Shown here in pieces: positions 34,883-43,397 of a stretch of DNA of 64,000 bases. Source of the DNA: Poseidonibacter antarcticus (GTDB lineage: Bacteria > Campylobacterota > Campylobacteria > Campylobacterales > Arcobacteraceae); assembly GCF_003667345.1 (NCBI RefSeq), contig NZ_RCWF01000012.1, positions 1-64,000 of the forward strand, in the 5' to 3' direction. A program made the position numbers and the translations under genes. Position 1 is the stretch's first letter. Each line of letters starts with the position of its first letter. Under the pieces are notes generated by a model, which ran no database searches, had not been told where the DNA came from, and saw only the letters and a program-made list of their open reading frames with translations.

Positions 34883-37015
34883 TTATACCATTTTTATTGG
34901 CATTGATGTGTATAGTTTTCCAGTAGCATCAAATATAGCATTTGGAACTGCTGCTAAGATTGGAGGAGTTCCAGGTTCACCAATACCACCAATTTTCTCA
35001 CCAGAATTTATAATGCTTACTTCAATATCAGGAACATCCGAAATTCTTGTTACTGTATAATCATAGAAGTTACTTTGAACTGTTGCACCATCTTTTATAG
35101 TAATCTCACTACTTAAAAGAGTGGCTAAACCAAAGTTAATCCCACTAATCATTTGATTTTCAACATTTTGAGGGTTAAATGCAAATCCACAATCAATAGA
35201 ACACCAAACTTTTTCAACTTTATAGTCATTTTTTGTAACACGTACTTTTGCAATTTGAGCACAGATAGAACCAAATGATTTAACTATGGCTACACCATAA
35301 CCTACATTTTTCTCTATCTTTCTATTTTTCCAATCAGCTTTAGAAGCTACATCATCAAGTAAATTAATAAACCTTTTATCTGTTAACATACTCTTTCTAT
35401 ATTCGATTGGATCTTTTTTAGCTATATGTGCTGCTTGATCAATACTACACTCTAATGTTTGTGCTGATTGGGTATGTCCAACTGATCTCCACCAAAGAAC
35501 AGGAATTGGAGATTCCATAATATATGCTTGCATATCGTGGTTGTCTATACTATAAGGATGATCTACTAAACCTTCTTTTTGTGCTCCATCAACACCATTT
35601 GCATAAGCAAATGCAAAAGGTGAACCTTTAAAAATAGATTGGCTAACAACTTTTGCATCAAATGCAGTAATATCTCCATTATCGTCAAGTGATAATTTAA
35701 CTTTATTTTTATATTTTGGTCTATAACTTCCAAGTTTAATATCATCTTCTCTTGTCCATAAAGTCATGATAGGATAACCCTCATCTTTAGCTACAAAAAG
35801 CCCTTCTAAAACAAAGTCAAGATTAATAGCACCACGTCTTCCAAATGCACCACCTAAAAATGGCGTGTGATAAGTAATATTTTCTGGTTTGGTACCTAAT
35901 ACTTTCATTATTGCACCAAAGGCAAGTGTTTGTGACTGAGCAGTTGACCAAACAGTTGCTTTATTTTTATCATGATGTGCTACAAAATCTAAAGGTTCCA
36001 TTGCAGCATGTGCTAAGAATGGAAAATCATAATCTAGTTCTATAGTATTTTTAGCTTCTTTAAATGCTTTTACACTATCTCCATCTTTTCTCATAGATGC
36101 CCCATCTTTTTCCATGGCTAAAGCATATTCTTTATCCATATCAGAAGTACTTACTTTTGCAAATTCTCCTAAGTCCCATTCAACTGTTATATCTTTCAGT
36201 GCTTCTTTTGCAACAAACCATGTATCCGCAATAACTGCTATTCCTGAGGGTATTTGTTTTACTTTAATTACTCCATCTCTTTTCTCTGCTTTCTTTGCAT
36301 CAAAACTTTTAACTTTTGAGCCAAAAACACTTGGGTGTAAAACTGCTGCGTATTTCATACCTTCAACTCTAACATCTAATCCAAATTCAGCTTTTCCAGT
36401 AACTTTTGCCCAAGCCTCTTTTGGGTGTCTAGAGTGAGCTTTTCCTACAATTTTACAATCTTTTAAATCTTTTATTTTAGGGTCATTTGGAACCTTTATA
36501 GAGGCTAAATCAGCTATTAATTCTCCAAAAGTAAATTCTTCTTTTGTTTTTTTATTGATAACTTTTGAGTTTTTTGTTTCAACATCGTAAGTTCTTACTT
36601 TCCATTTTTTTGAAGCTACTTCTTTTATCATAATATTTAATGCTGCACCAATCTTTCTCATCTCTAATTGTTTTGCCCAAATAGAAGAAGAACCACCTGT
36701 AATCATAAGAGGTCCCCATACGTGATTGTATACAGGAGCTACAGGAGCAGCTTTTATATTTATTTCTTCCCAATCTACATTTAACTCTTCTGCAATACAC
36801 ATAGCTAGTGTTGTATATGTACCTTGTCCCATTTCAACTTGTCCCATAATAAAATTAATTGTATTATCAGAACTAATTTCAACAAAAGAGTTTGGTTGTA
36901 AAACTTTTTCTTTAGCTTTTGCATCAGAGGCTCTAGTTTTAGTTGGAATATAAAATCCAATAACAAAAGCTGAAGCTGCAACTGAACTTGTTTTTAAAAA
37001 TTCTCTTCTTTCCAT
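34883..37015 (-). CDS. Periplasmic molybdopterin-binding subunit (IorB/aldehyde oxidoreductase type)
   Basis: 710 residues. A Tat signal (MERREFLKTSSVAASAFVIG) indicates folded export. IMGQVEMGQGTYTTLAMCIA, GGSSSIWAK, PFLGGAFGRRGAINLDFVLE and the C-terminal KIGGIGEPGTPPILAAVPNA, containing the active-site Glu, are signatures of the xanthine oxidase large subunit in its IorB branch. Substrates in this branch are N-heterocycles or aldehydes; which one is not readable here. It pairs with the Fe-S subunit one nt upstream and with the XdhC and MocA factors downstream. No cytochrome subunit is encoded nearby. Confidence 0.88.
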   Translation of the reverse strand: MERREFLKTSSVAASAFVIGFYIPTKTRASDAKAKEKVLQPNSFVEISSDNTINFIMGQVEMGQGTYTTLAMCIAEELNVDWEEINIKAAPVAPVYNHVWGPLMITGGSSSIWAKQLEMRKIGAALNIMIKEVASKKWKVRTYDVETKNSKVINKKTKEEFTFGELIADLASIKVPNDPKIKDLKDCKIVGKAHSRHPKEAWAKVTGKAEFGLDVRVEGMKYAAVLHPSVFGSKVKSFDAKKAEKRDGVIKVKQIPSGIAVIADTWFVAKEALKDITVEWDLGEFAKVSTSDMDKEYALAMEKDGASMRKDGDSVKAFKEAKNTIELDYDFPFLAHAAMEPLDFVAHHDKNKATVWSTAQSQTLAFGAIMKVLGTKPENITYHTPFLGGAFGRRGAINLDFVLEGLFVAKDEGYPIMTLWTREDDIKLGSYRPKYKNKVKLSLDDNGDITAFDAKVVSQSIFKGSPFAFAYANGVDGAQKEGLVDHPYSIDNHDMQAYIMESPIPVLWWRSVGHTQSAQTLECSIDQAAHIAKKDPIEYRKSMLTDKRFINLLDDVASKADWKNRKIEKNVGYGVAIVKSFGSICAQIAKVRVTKNDYKVEKVWCSIDCGFAFNPQNVENQMISGINFGLATLLSSEITIKDGATVQSNFYDYTVTRISDVPDIEVSIINSGEKIGGIGEPGTPPILAAVPNAIFDATGKLYTSMPIKMV

Positions 37016-37016
37016 C

Positions 37017-37472
37017 TTACACCTCTACTGTTGCAGCTTTAATAGCTGTTTTAATTTTGTTATATGTTCCACATCTACAAATATTACCATTCATTGCTGA
37101 TATGATTTCATCATCACTTGGTTTACTGTTTGCTTTTAAAAGACCTGAAGCATTCATGATTTGTCCTGATTGACAATATCCACATTGAACTACATCTTCT
37201 TGAACCCAGAACTTCTGTAATTTTTGAACTGTTTTATCGCTATTTGTTGCAATTGTTGTAATTTTTTTATTGTTAATCGTGTTAATTGGTGTGATACAAC
37301 TTCTAGTGGCAACGCCATCTACAAGTACTGTACATGCTCCACATTGTCCAACACCACAGCCAAACTTTGTTCCTGTCAAATTTAAATGATCTCTTAAAGC
37401 CCAAAGCAATGGAGTCTCTGGGTTAATAGTTAAATCATAACTTTTTTTATCAATAGTTATTTTTGTAGACAT
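37017..37472 (-). CDS. [2Fe-2S] subunit of the molybdenum hydroxylase (IorA type)
   Basis: 151 residues. GCGVGQCGACTVLVDG gives the plant-type cluster and CGYCQSGQIMNASGLL with GNICRCGTYNKI the second cluster, eight cysteines in all. It passes electrons from the molybdenum subunit to an acceptor. It has no signal peptide and must be co-exported with its Tat-tagged partner. It is the first gene of the operon, and a dyad in the promoter region separates it from a divergent TetR gene. Confidence 0.9.
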   Translation of the reverse strand: MSTKITIDKKSYDLTINPETPLLWALRDHLNLTGTKFGCGVGQCGACTVLVDGVATRSCITPINTINNKKITTIATNSDKTVQKLQKFWVQEDVVQCGYCQSGQIMNASGLLKANSKPSDDEIISAMNGNICRCGTYNKIKTAIKAATVEV

Positions 37473-37541
37473 TTTATTTCCTTGTATTAATACTCTTAAA
37501 CTATACTGATAAGTCTAGTAGAAGAAAGCTTGTGTTTTTAT

Positions 37542-37562
37542 TAAACTACACTACTTAGTTTA
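37542..37562. promoter_or_regulatory. Operator dyad between the molybdenum hydroxylase operon and its TetR gene
   Basis: TAAACTA (37542-37548), a 7-bp spacer, then TAGTTTA (37556-37562). It is the only clear dyad in the 124-bp divergent region and suits a TetR dimer controlling both directions. Confidence 0.5.
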
Positions 37563-37596
37563 GTTATAAATTAGTTCACTTTTGATACAATGATTT

Positions 37597-38205
37597 ATGA
37601 AAAGAAACAGACCCCTTAATCTAGAGAAAAGAAAAGCTATCTTAAAAGCTTCAATACAAGAGTTTTATAAAAATGGATTTGAAGGCTCAAGTATGGATAA
37701 CATATCAAAAGAAGCCAATGTTTCCAAAGCAACTGTATACAATCATTTTAAAAATAAAGAAGAACTATTTTTAGAAATAGCCAATATATTAAAGCTCAGA
37801 ATGGATGAGAGTTTTACATATTCTTACGATAAAAATCAGAATATTGATAACCAACTTATGGATATGGCTAGAAAAGAGTTAGATTTTTTATCCTGCGAAG
37901 AAAATATCACCTTAATACAAATTGTAACCGTTGTAATGATTCAAAAAAATGATGTTGGAGAAAAACTTTTATCTCAAATGAGCGAAAACTGTATGTTAAT
38001 GGCATCACAATGGTTTGAAGAAGCTAAAAAAGATAATAAGTTAGATTTTGAAAGCAGCTCTTTTTTATCAACACAATTTATAGGAATGATAAAATCTTTT
38101 GCTTTTTATCCCCAACTTTATGGCGCACCAATACTGTCTAAAAAAGAAGGTGAAGAAGTAATTAAAGCTGCTGTTCATATGATAACAAGCACTTATGGTA
38201 AATAG
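37597..38205 (+). CDS. TetR-family regulator
   Basis: 202 residues. NLEKRKAILKASIQEFYKNG and SMDNISKEANVSKATVYNHF form a canonical TetR HTH, followed by a helical ligand domain of ordinary length. It is divergent from the molybdenum hydroxylase operon and therefore its probable repressor. The 3' end overlaps a decayed gene on the other strand by a few bases. Confidence 0.82.
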   Translation: MKRNRPLNLEKRKAILKASIQEFYKNGFEGSSMDNISKEANVSKATVYNHFKNKEELFLEIANILKLRMDESFTYSYDKNQNIDNQLMDMARKELDFLSCEENITLIQIVTVVMIQKNDVGEKLLSQMSENCMLMASQWFEEAKKDNKLDFESSSFLSTQFIGMIKSFAFYPQLYGAPILSKKEGEEVIKAAVHMITSTYGK

Positions 38206-38458
38206 TATATTTATTTATAGCTTTGAACTCACATTGGATATTTGGAGCTATCTTATAAAGACCAATTCCAGCACCTTTATCCTGAGTATCTCTCCCAATA
38301 CGTCTAAACTCTATATATCTTTTTTTAATCCCAGCTACATCAAGTTCTTTTATATCAGACATTCTTGATTCTATCTTCTCTTTATCTTGAGTTACTTTTT
38401 TAGAACCAGCAGGTCTAATGTCTTTAAAATGTAAGTCATGTGATTTTGTGTAGTTCAT
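38205..38458 (-). pseudogene. Fragment resembling a SiaB-type/ATP-binding signalling protein
   Basis: About 85 codons. SRMSDIKELDVAGIKKRYIE and RIGRDTQDKGAGIGLYKIA recall the end of SiaB-like (DUF6272) proteins, whose last conserved segment is KGGAGLGL. The first 25 residues do not fit and the start has no ribosome binding site, so it is probably the tail of a truncated gene. The frame formally continues 43 nt into the TetR gene. Confidence 0.4.
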
Positions 38459-38504
38459 TATGTTTTGAGTAAGTTCGACTTAATAGAAGATATGCCACTT
38501 TATA

Positions 38505-38535
38505 TGCCATATCTTACAGGTTGTTGAACAGTTTA
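38505..38535 (+). repeat. Minimal piece of the intergenic repeat
   Basis: CTTACAGGTTGTTGAACAGT matches the junction between modules A and B in the copies at 23,510 and 30,565. Nothing else of the element is present; this is the rightmost trace seen. Confidence 0.45.
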
Positions 38536-38593
38536 TAAATATTTTTATAATTCAACTTTTGAACAATTTATTTATCATTTTTTTTGTAGCTAG

Positions 38594-38650
38594 ATCATCA
38601 ATATTAAATTATAAATCATCAATATTAAATTATAAATCATTAATATAAGA
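38594..38650 (+). repeat. 21-bp direct repeat, two copies and a partial third
   Basis: A unit beginning ATCATCAATATT occurs at 38594-38614 and 38615-38635 exactly, then about 15 diverged bases (38636-38650). It lies 45 nt upstream of the start codon of the exported protein gene, in the likely promoter region. A regulator-binding array or replication slippage are both possible. Confidence 0.7.
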
Positions 38651-38694
38651 TTAATAAAACTAAATTATAATATATAAAAATTTAGGAGATTAAA

Positions 38695-39633
38695 ATGCCA
38701 ACAAAACTACTATTATTAGCATCAATATTGTGTTTAACATGCTCAATTGCTTTTGCTGAATATTCAGGCACAGCACAAATAGCGAAAGGGAAAGCACAAA
38801 TACAAATAAAAAATTTATTCAGCTGTGAAAATGGTCGTTCAAGAGTGTCACCTATTGGCATTCAAACTATTAATGGGAAAGAATTTATAGTACCAGCAGA
38901 AGTTCAATATGAGACAAAAAAATTTGCAAGCGATTTATATAATGAATGTTCAAATATAGAACCTCAGTCTTTAGCTGAAGTTGATTTATCATCTGTACCT
39001 ATTGTGGAAATAGACAAAGATGGAGAAGTTATTACAGGATATATCTTTGCAGATAATTATTTTGAGCTATATATAAATGGTAAATTAGTGGGTGTTGATT
39101 CTGTTCCTTTTACACCTTTTAACTCTAATATTGTTAAATTTAAAGTTAAAAAACCATACGAAATTGCAATTAAAGTTGTTGATTGGGAAGAAAATTCTGG
39201 ATTAGGTAGTGAAAACAATAGAGGGAAACAATTTCATCCAGGTGATGGTGGGTTAATTGCTAGTTTCTCTGATGGTACTACTACAAATTCAAATTGGAAA
39301 GCTCAAACTTTTTATACTTCTCCAATTTATGATTTAAGTTGTGTAGAAGAAAAAGGAAATCAACGTATAACAAAAGATTGTGATGTAAATGGTTCTGATA
39401 AATATGAAGAAACTTATTCACTTCATTGGGATATTCCGTTAGATTGGCAATCAAATGATATATATAAATCTTGGCCAAATGCTGTAGAATATACGGAAGA
39501 TGAAATTGGAGTTAGTAATAAAAAAGCATATATGAATTTTCAAGAACAATTTACAGGTAAAGGTTCTTCTTTTATTTGGTCAAGTAATCTTGTTTTGGAT
39601 AATCTTATATTATTCAAGTATCAAGTTAAATAG
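38695..39633 (+). CDS. Exported beta-rich protein of unknown function
   Basis: 312 residues from ATG 38695 behind TAGGAG. The signal peptide (TKLLLLASILCLTCSIAFAE) has a type I AFA cleavage site. Four cysteines in the mature part (SCENG, ECSN, SCVEE, DCDV) could form disulfides. The region FADNYFELYINGKLVGVDSV then KVKKPYEIAIKVVDWEENSG resembles carbohydrate-binding jelly rolls, where an effector or sugar is bound. I do not recognise the family. It has no operon partner. Confidence 0.65.
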   Translation: MPTKLLLLASILCLTCSIAFAEYSGTAQIAKGKAQIQIKNLFSCENGRSRVSPIGIQTINGKEFIVPAEVQYETKKFASDLYNECSNIEPQSLAEVDLSSVPIVEIDKDGEVITGYIFADNYFELYINGKLVGVDSVPFTPFNSNIVKFKVKKPYEIAIKVVDWEENSGLGSENNRGKQFHPGDGGLIASFSDGTTTNSNWKAQTFYTSPIYDLSCVEEKGNQRITKDCDVNGSDKYEETYSLHWDIPLDWQSNDIYKSWPNAVEYTEDEIGVSNKKAYMNFQEQFTGKGSSFIWSSNLVLDNLILFKYQVK

Positions 39634-39684
39634 TAAAAATTAGGATGTTAATGATGAGTGCAAAAATCACTCATATCTGAACAC

Positions 39685-39728
39685 CGTATCACTTTTAATT
39701 CGAACACTTTAGATAAAAAAGTGATACG
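39685..39728. other. 12-bp-arm hairpin after the exported protein gene
   Basis: CGTATCACTTTT (39685-39696) pairs perfectly with AAAAGTGATACG (39717-39728) around a 20-nt loop. No T-run follows, so it is not a typical intrinsic terminator. It might be an IS end or an operator. Confidence 0.5.
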
Positions 39729-39799
39729 TAAGTTTCAGTTAAGGTTGAGATATTCTCCATATTAAACTACACTTCTAAAAAGAACTTTAGGAGTGATAA

Positions 39800-40295
39800 T
39801 GTATCCAATAATCTTTATGGATGTGCCCTGAAAGAAATGCCCTCATATAATAAAAAATAGCAAAAGATTTAAAATCAGTTTATACATCTATCTCAGAAGA
39901 ACAAACCTTAGAAAACCAAATGAGTTTCATGATATTTAGGGAAATAAATATCCACATATTAAACAATCTTGGTTAAATCATTGGAATAAATTATCAACTT
40001 TTTATAAATATCCAGAAGCTATAAAAAGCTAATTTATACAACAAATCCAATTGAATCATTAAATTCAACAATCAAAAGAAAAACAAAATCTAAAGATTCA
40101 TTTCCTACTATAGATTCAGCATTTAAAGTTTTATATCTATCAATTCAGGAGGTTCAGAATAAATGGAAAAATTCGAAGGTTAGAAATTGGAGTGAGATGT
40201 ACCCTCAACTTTGCATATTTTTCAGCGAAATTATAGAAAAATATAATATTTTGATTTGTATAAAACTCAAACCCCACAAGATTGCCGTGCCATAA
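39800..40295 (+). pseudogene. IS256-family (mutator) transposase remnant
   Basis: Pieces in different frames spell out an IS256 transposase end: YPIIFMDV near 39802, KDLKSVYTSISEEQ near 39867, KYPHIKQSWLNHWNKLSTFY near 39950, then LIYTTNPIESLNSTIKRKTK-like and FKVLYLSIQEVQNKWKNSKV WNWSEMYPQL-like to about 40240. At least three frameshifts and stops, and a missing N-terminal two thirds, make it non-functional. Open reading continues to TAA 40293-40295. It fills the 39634-40437 gap together with the hairpin before it. Confidence 0.75.
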
Positions 40296-40437
40296 CCTCT
40301 AAATTTAGCTTTGACTAAGTTTCGGATTATCAAGTTGGAAAGGTATCGCGAATATTGTTTAAAGTTTATTATATTTAATATATAATTATTGCATAGCCTT
40401 TTGTTAATAACTTGTTTATTCCAGACTTTTTTTAAAC

Positions 40438-42162
40438 TTAATAAAAATAAGGTATGTTTTTTGCTTTAGCTGCAGCTACCCATACTGGTACAAAGGGAAC
40501 AATTTTATCTTGAGAAGGAACTATTATTTCAATAAATGATGCCCCTTGGTGATTAATCGCTTTTTGTAAAATTTCTTCAATTTCGTCTTCTGTTGTAATT
40601 CTATCTACTTCAAAGCCAAAACCTTCAGCTACTTTCCCATAATCAACTGGACCAAACTCTGTTGTCATTGGTTCATCTACATCATCAAGTAAAATAGCTT
40701 CACCTCTAATCCAACCAAAAGTGTCATTTCTAGTCAAAATAACTGTGACATTTTTCTCTGATCTTTTAATAGTTTCCATATCACCTATTACAAATCCAAA
40801 AGAACCATCTCCTGTAAATGAGATGATAGGTGCATTTTCTTTTTCACTTGCATATGAAGCACCAATTGCTGCAGGAACTGAATACCCTAACGCACCCATA
40901 GAATAGTTTGTTAAATATCTTCTTCCTGGTTTATTAAATGTTAATAAAGCAGATGGATAAATAGCACTAACTCCTGGTTCTGCAGTAATTATTGCATTAT
41001 CAGGCATGATTTTATCTAGAGCTTGAGAAAGTTTTACTGGATTAGTAACACCTTCTGGCATTTTAATGTTTGAATTAAAGACAGCATCTAAAGCAGCTTT
41101 TTTAATTGGATTTAAATCTATTTTTGTTCTTTCTAACTTAGGGTAATCACTTTTGATAATTTCTATCATATACTCTAAACTAGCTCTTGCATCACCAACT
41201 AGTGATATTTTTGTAGGAAAATTATTCCCAACATGAGCTTCTGCAATGTCTAAATGAATAAATGTTTTAGATTTTGGATCACCATATAATTTCCAAGCAT
41301 CAGTAGAACAAGAATCTGTATTTGTTCCAATAAAAAATACTGTATCAGCACTTGATACATAGTTATTAGAATATTCCATTCCACCTCTAGCACCAATTAC
41401 TCTTAAAGCTAATGGATGATTTTCTGGAATTGTTCCCTTTCCTGGAGTTGTTGTTCCCACTGGAATTTGTAACAGTTCCGCTAATTCTAAAAGCTCTTCT
41501 GACGCTTTTGAAATTAATCCACCTTGTCCACAAACAATAACTGGGTTTGTTGCTTCTAATAATAATTTAATTGTCTCTCTAATTTTTTTATGATCAGCAA
41601 CTGGTCTATGTGCTGGATAAGAAGAGTATTCTTCTTCCGCATATAAATCATCAATTTCAGCTTCATCATGAAAAATATTAATAGGTACTCTAATATGTAC
41701 AGGGGCTGGTCTTCCTGAAGTTGCAACTCTGAAAGCTCTTCTTAAAAGAAAAGGAATATCTTTAACATTAGTTAAAACAAAAGACTCTTTTGAGATACTT
41801 TCATACAAAGCTGTTTGATCAATTCCCGTTAAACCATGTTTTTTATCTTGGTTAATTGGAATATCAGAAGAAAAATAAATAATTGGAACAGAACTTAAAT
41901 ATGCTTCAGTAATCCCAGGAGTACAGTGAGTAACACCAGGACTTGGAGCTTCTAAAACACAAGGCTTCCCTGTAACTTTTGCATAAGCTTCTGCTGCATA
42001 AGAAGCTGTTCTTTCGTCTCTTGTTAATACATATTTAATATTTGATTCTTCTCTCCAATGTTTATACCATCCAATAGTAGTTTCACCTGGAAGTCCAAAA
42101 ACATGTTCAACACCATGAAGTTCTAACATTCTTAATATAACTTGTGCGCCATTTAATTTCAT
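40438..42162 (-). CDS. Thiamine-diphosphate enzyme, acetolactate-synthase-like
   Basis: 574 residues with the three-domain plan of acetohydroxyacid synthase relatives. GVEHVFGLPGETTIGWYKHW contains the catalytic Glu, PVIVCGQGGLISKASEELLE the central domain, and SFTGDGSFGFVIGDMETIKR with LTRNDTFG the ThDP/Mg site. No regulatory subunit gene is adjacent. It is downstream of the phenol hydroxylase and DODA dioxygenase genes on the same strand, but 405 bp away. Decarboxylation or carboligation of a 2-oxo acid from aromatic breakdown is possible; the substrate is unknown. Confidence 0.75.
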   Translation of the reverse strand: MKLNGAQVILRMLELHGVEHVFGLPGETTIGWYKHWREESNIKYVLTRDERTASYAAEAYAKVTGKPCVLEAPSPGVTHCTPGITEAYLSSVPIIYFSSDIPINQDKKHGLTGIDQTALYESISKESFVLTNVKDIPFLLRRAFRVATSGRPAPVHIRVPINIFHDEAEIDDLYAEEEYSSYPAHRPVADHKKIRETIKLLLEATNPVIVCGQGGLISKASEELLELAELLQIPVGTTTPGKGTIPENHPLALRVIGARGGMEYSNNYVSSADTVFFIGTNTDSCSTDAWKLYGDPKSKTFIHLDIAEAHVGNNFPTKISLVGDARASLEYMIEIIKSDYPKLERTKIDLNPIKKAALDAVFNSNIKMPEGVTNPVKLSQALDKIMPDNAIITAEPGVSAIYPSALLTFNKPGRRYLTNYSMGALGYSVPAAIGASYASEKENAPIISFTGDGSFGFVIGDMETIKRSEKNVTVILTRNDTFGWIRGEAILLDDVDEPMTTEFGPVDYGKVAEGFGFEVDRITTEDEIEEILQKAINHQGASFIEIIVPSQDKIVPFVPVWVAAAKAKNIPYFY

Positions 42163-42567
42163 AATAATTCCTTCTTAAAATTGTTCAATATGTTTAATTG
42201 ATAAGTTTTCTTTTGAAATAGAAATAATTCCAAGAACTTTATTTTCAGATAATGTTTGATCAATCATGTTATATTACATTTTAGTTTCATTAAATTGCTG
42301 TTTTATAAAAAAATAAACATGAAAATTTCCAATGTTTAATATACTAAGAACTTTATCTTTATTTTCTAGAACTGTAATTAAGACTTTCTTTGTCATTAAT
42401 TATTTTATTTCTTTCATATTTTCGCCTTTGATTAATTAAAAATATCTTGAGCACTCTAATATTTATTGTAATCCTTTTTGAATCCAAATATAATATTATT
42501 TAGATTCAAAGTATAAATATGAATAAATCACTTTTTTTAGATTAAAAATAGAATTATTATAATTCTA
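42163..42567 (-). other. Gap with two short open stubs, probably a decayed small gene
   Basis: On the minus strand a 40-codon frame (42274-42396) reads KKVLITVLENKDKVLSILNI. A 30-codon frame (about 42175-42268) reads LSENKVLGIISISKENLSIK. Together they could be the remains of a single small protein of about 85 residues. No ribosome binding site or known motif supports either. The rest is A+T-rich with no feature seen. Confidence 0.3.
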
Positions 42568-43341
42568 TTAATCGTTAAAAAGAATACAATCCATAGCTTG
42601 ATTTCCATACATAAATTCATTATTTAATACTTTAGCTTTTCTACTTTTTGAGGAACCTAAAGTTATAAAAAAAGGTAATAAATGTTCTAAAGTAGGATGA
42701 TTATTATAAACTTCTGGTGCATTTACTAAGTAGTTTGAGAGTGAAGCAGTATCGCCTTCTTCAACTTTTGAAACAATCCAATCTCTAAATTTTTTAGCAT
42801 AAATTTCAACTGGAGCATCTACTTCACGTAGAGAAGCTCTTAAATTATGAGTAAGAGTCCCACTACCAATTACTAATGCTTCATTTCTGAATTCCTGTAA
42901 TACCTCTCCAATATTTATTAATTCTTTTGCACTATAGTAAATTGGTAATGAAATTTGTATAACAGCGATGTTTGCCTCTGGATACATTAAAGATAATGGA
43001 GCCCAAATACCATGATCATATCCTTCATGTTTATCATCTTTTAATATTGAAATATTTCTTTTATTAAACTTTTTTACAATCTCATTAACTTTTCCTAAAT
43101 TATTTTTAATAGGATACTTTTTATCATACAATTTTTTTGGGAAACCATAAAAATCATAAATTATATTTGGATTTGGATTGGTTAAAATTCTTAATTCTTT
43201 TGTTATCCAATGTGCTGAAATTATAATTATGTATTTTGGTCTTTCAAATAATTCTGGTAGCTCTTTCAAAAAAGTTGCTGATTTATATTTACTAAGACAA
43301 AGAGCTGGTGAGCCATGAGATATATATATTGAGGGTAACAT
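42568..43341 (-). CDS. DODA/LigB-type extradiol ring-opening dioxygenase
   Basis: 257 residues. YISHGSPALCL and YIIIISAHWITKELRI carry metal-ligand His residues, followed by IYDFYGFPKKLYDKKYP, EGYDHGIWAPLSLMYPEA and VIGSGTLTHNLR. This is the class III (LigB) fold in the YgiD/4,5-DOPA-dioxygenase branch, cytoplasmic with a single metal. It follows dmpP by 56 nt. Since no DmpB-like catechol 2,3-dioxygenase is in the window, it is the only candidate here for opening the catechol ring. YgiD-type enzymes usually prefer DOPA-like catechols, so this is uncertain. Confidence 0.85.
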   Translation of the reverse strand: MLPSIYISHGSPALCLSKYKSATFLKELPELFERPKYIIIISAHWITKELRILTNPNPNIIYDFYGFPKKLYDKKYPIKNNLGKVNEIVKKFNKRNISILKDDKHEGYDHGIWAPLSLMYPEANIAVIQISLPIYYSAKELINIGEVLQEFRNEALVIGSGTLTHNLRASLREVDAPVEIYAKKFRDWIVSKVEEGDTASLSNYLVNAPEVYNNHPTLEHLLPFFITLGSSKSRKAKVLNNEFMYGNQAMDCILFND

Positions 43342-43397
43342 TTAAATCCTTTTCAAGATGAAAATTTAAAGAATTAAATCTTCATCTTCTTTATATA

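Noticed and set aside
36579-36953. Open frames within the molybdopterin subunit gene on either strand
   Set aside because: They are shadows of a strongly conserved coding frame.
1033-38535. Regularly recurring repeats as a CRISPR array
   Set aside because: Copies are hundreds to thousands of bases apart with genes between them, vary in length and sequence, and there are no cas genes.
1033-38535. Calling the repeats bona fide integron attC sites
   Set aside because: The seven-base core is inconsistent between copies, paired R and L boxes could not be assigned, and no integron integrase is visible. It is kept only as a hypothesis.
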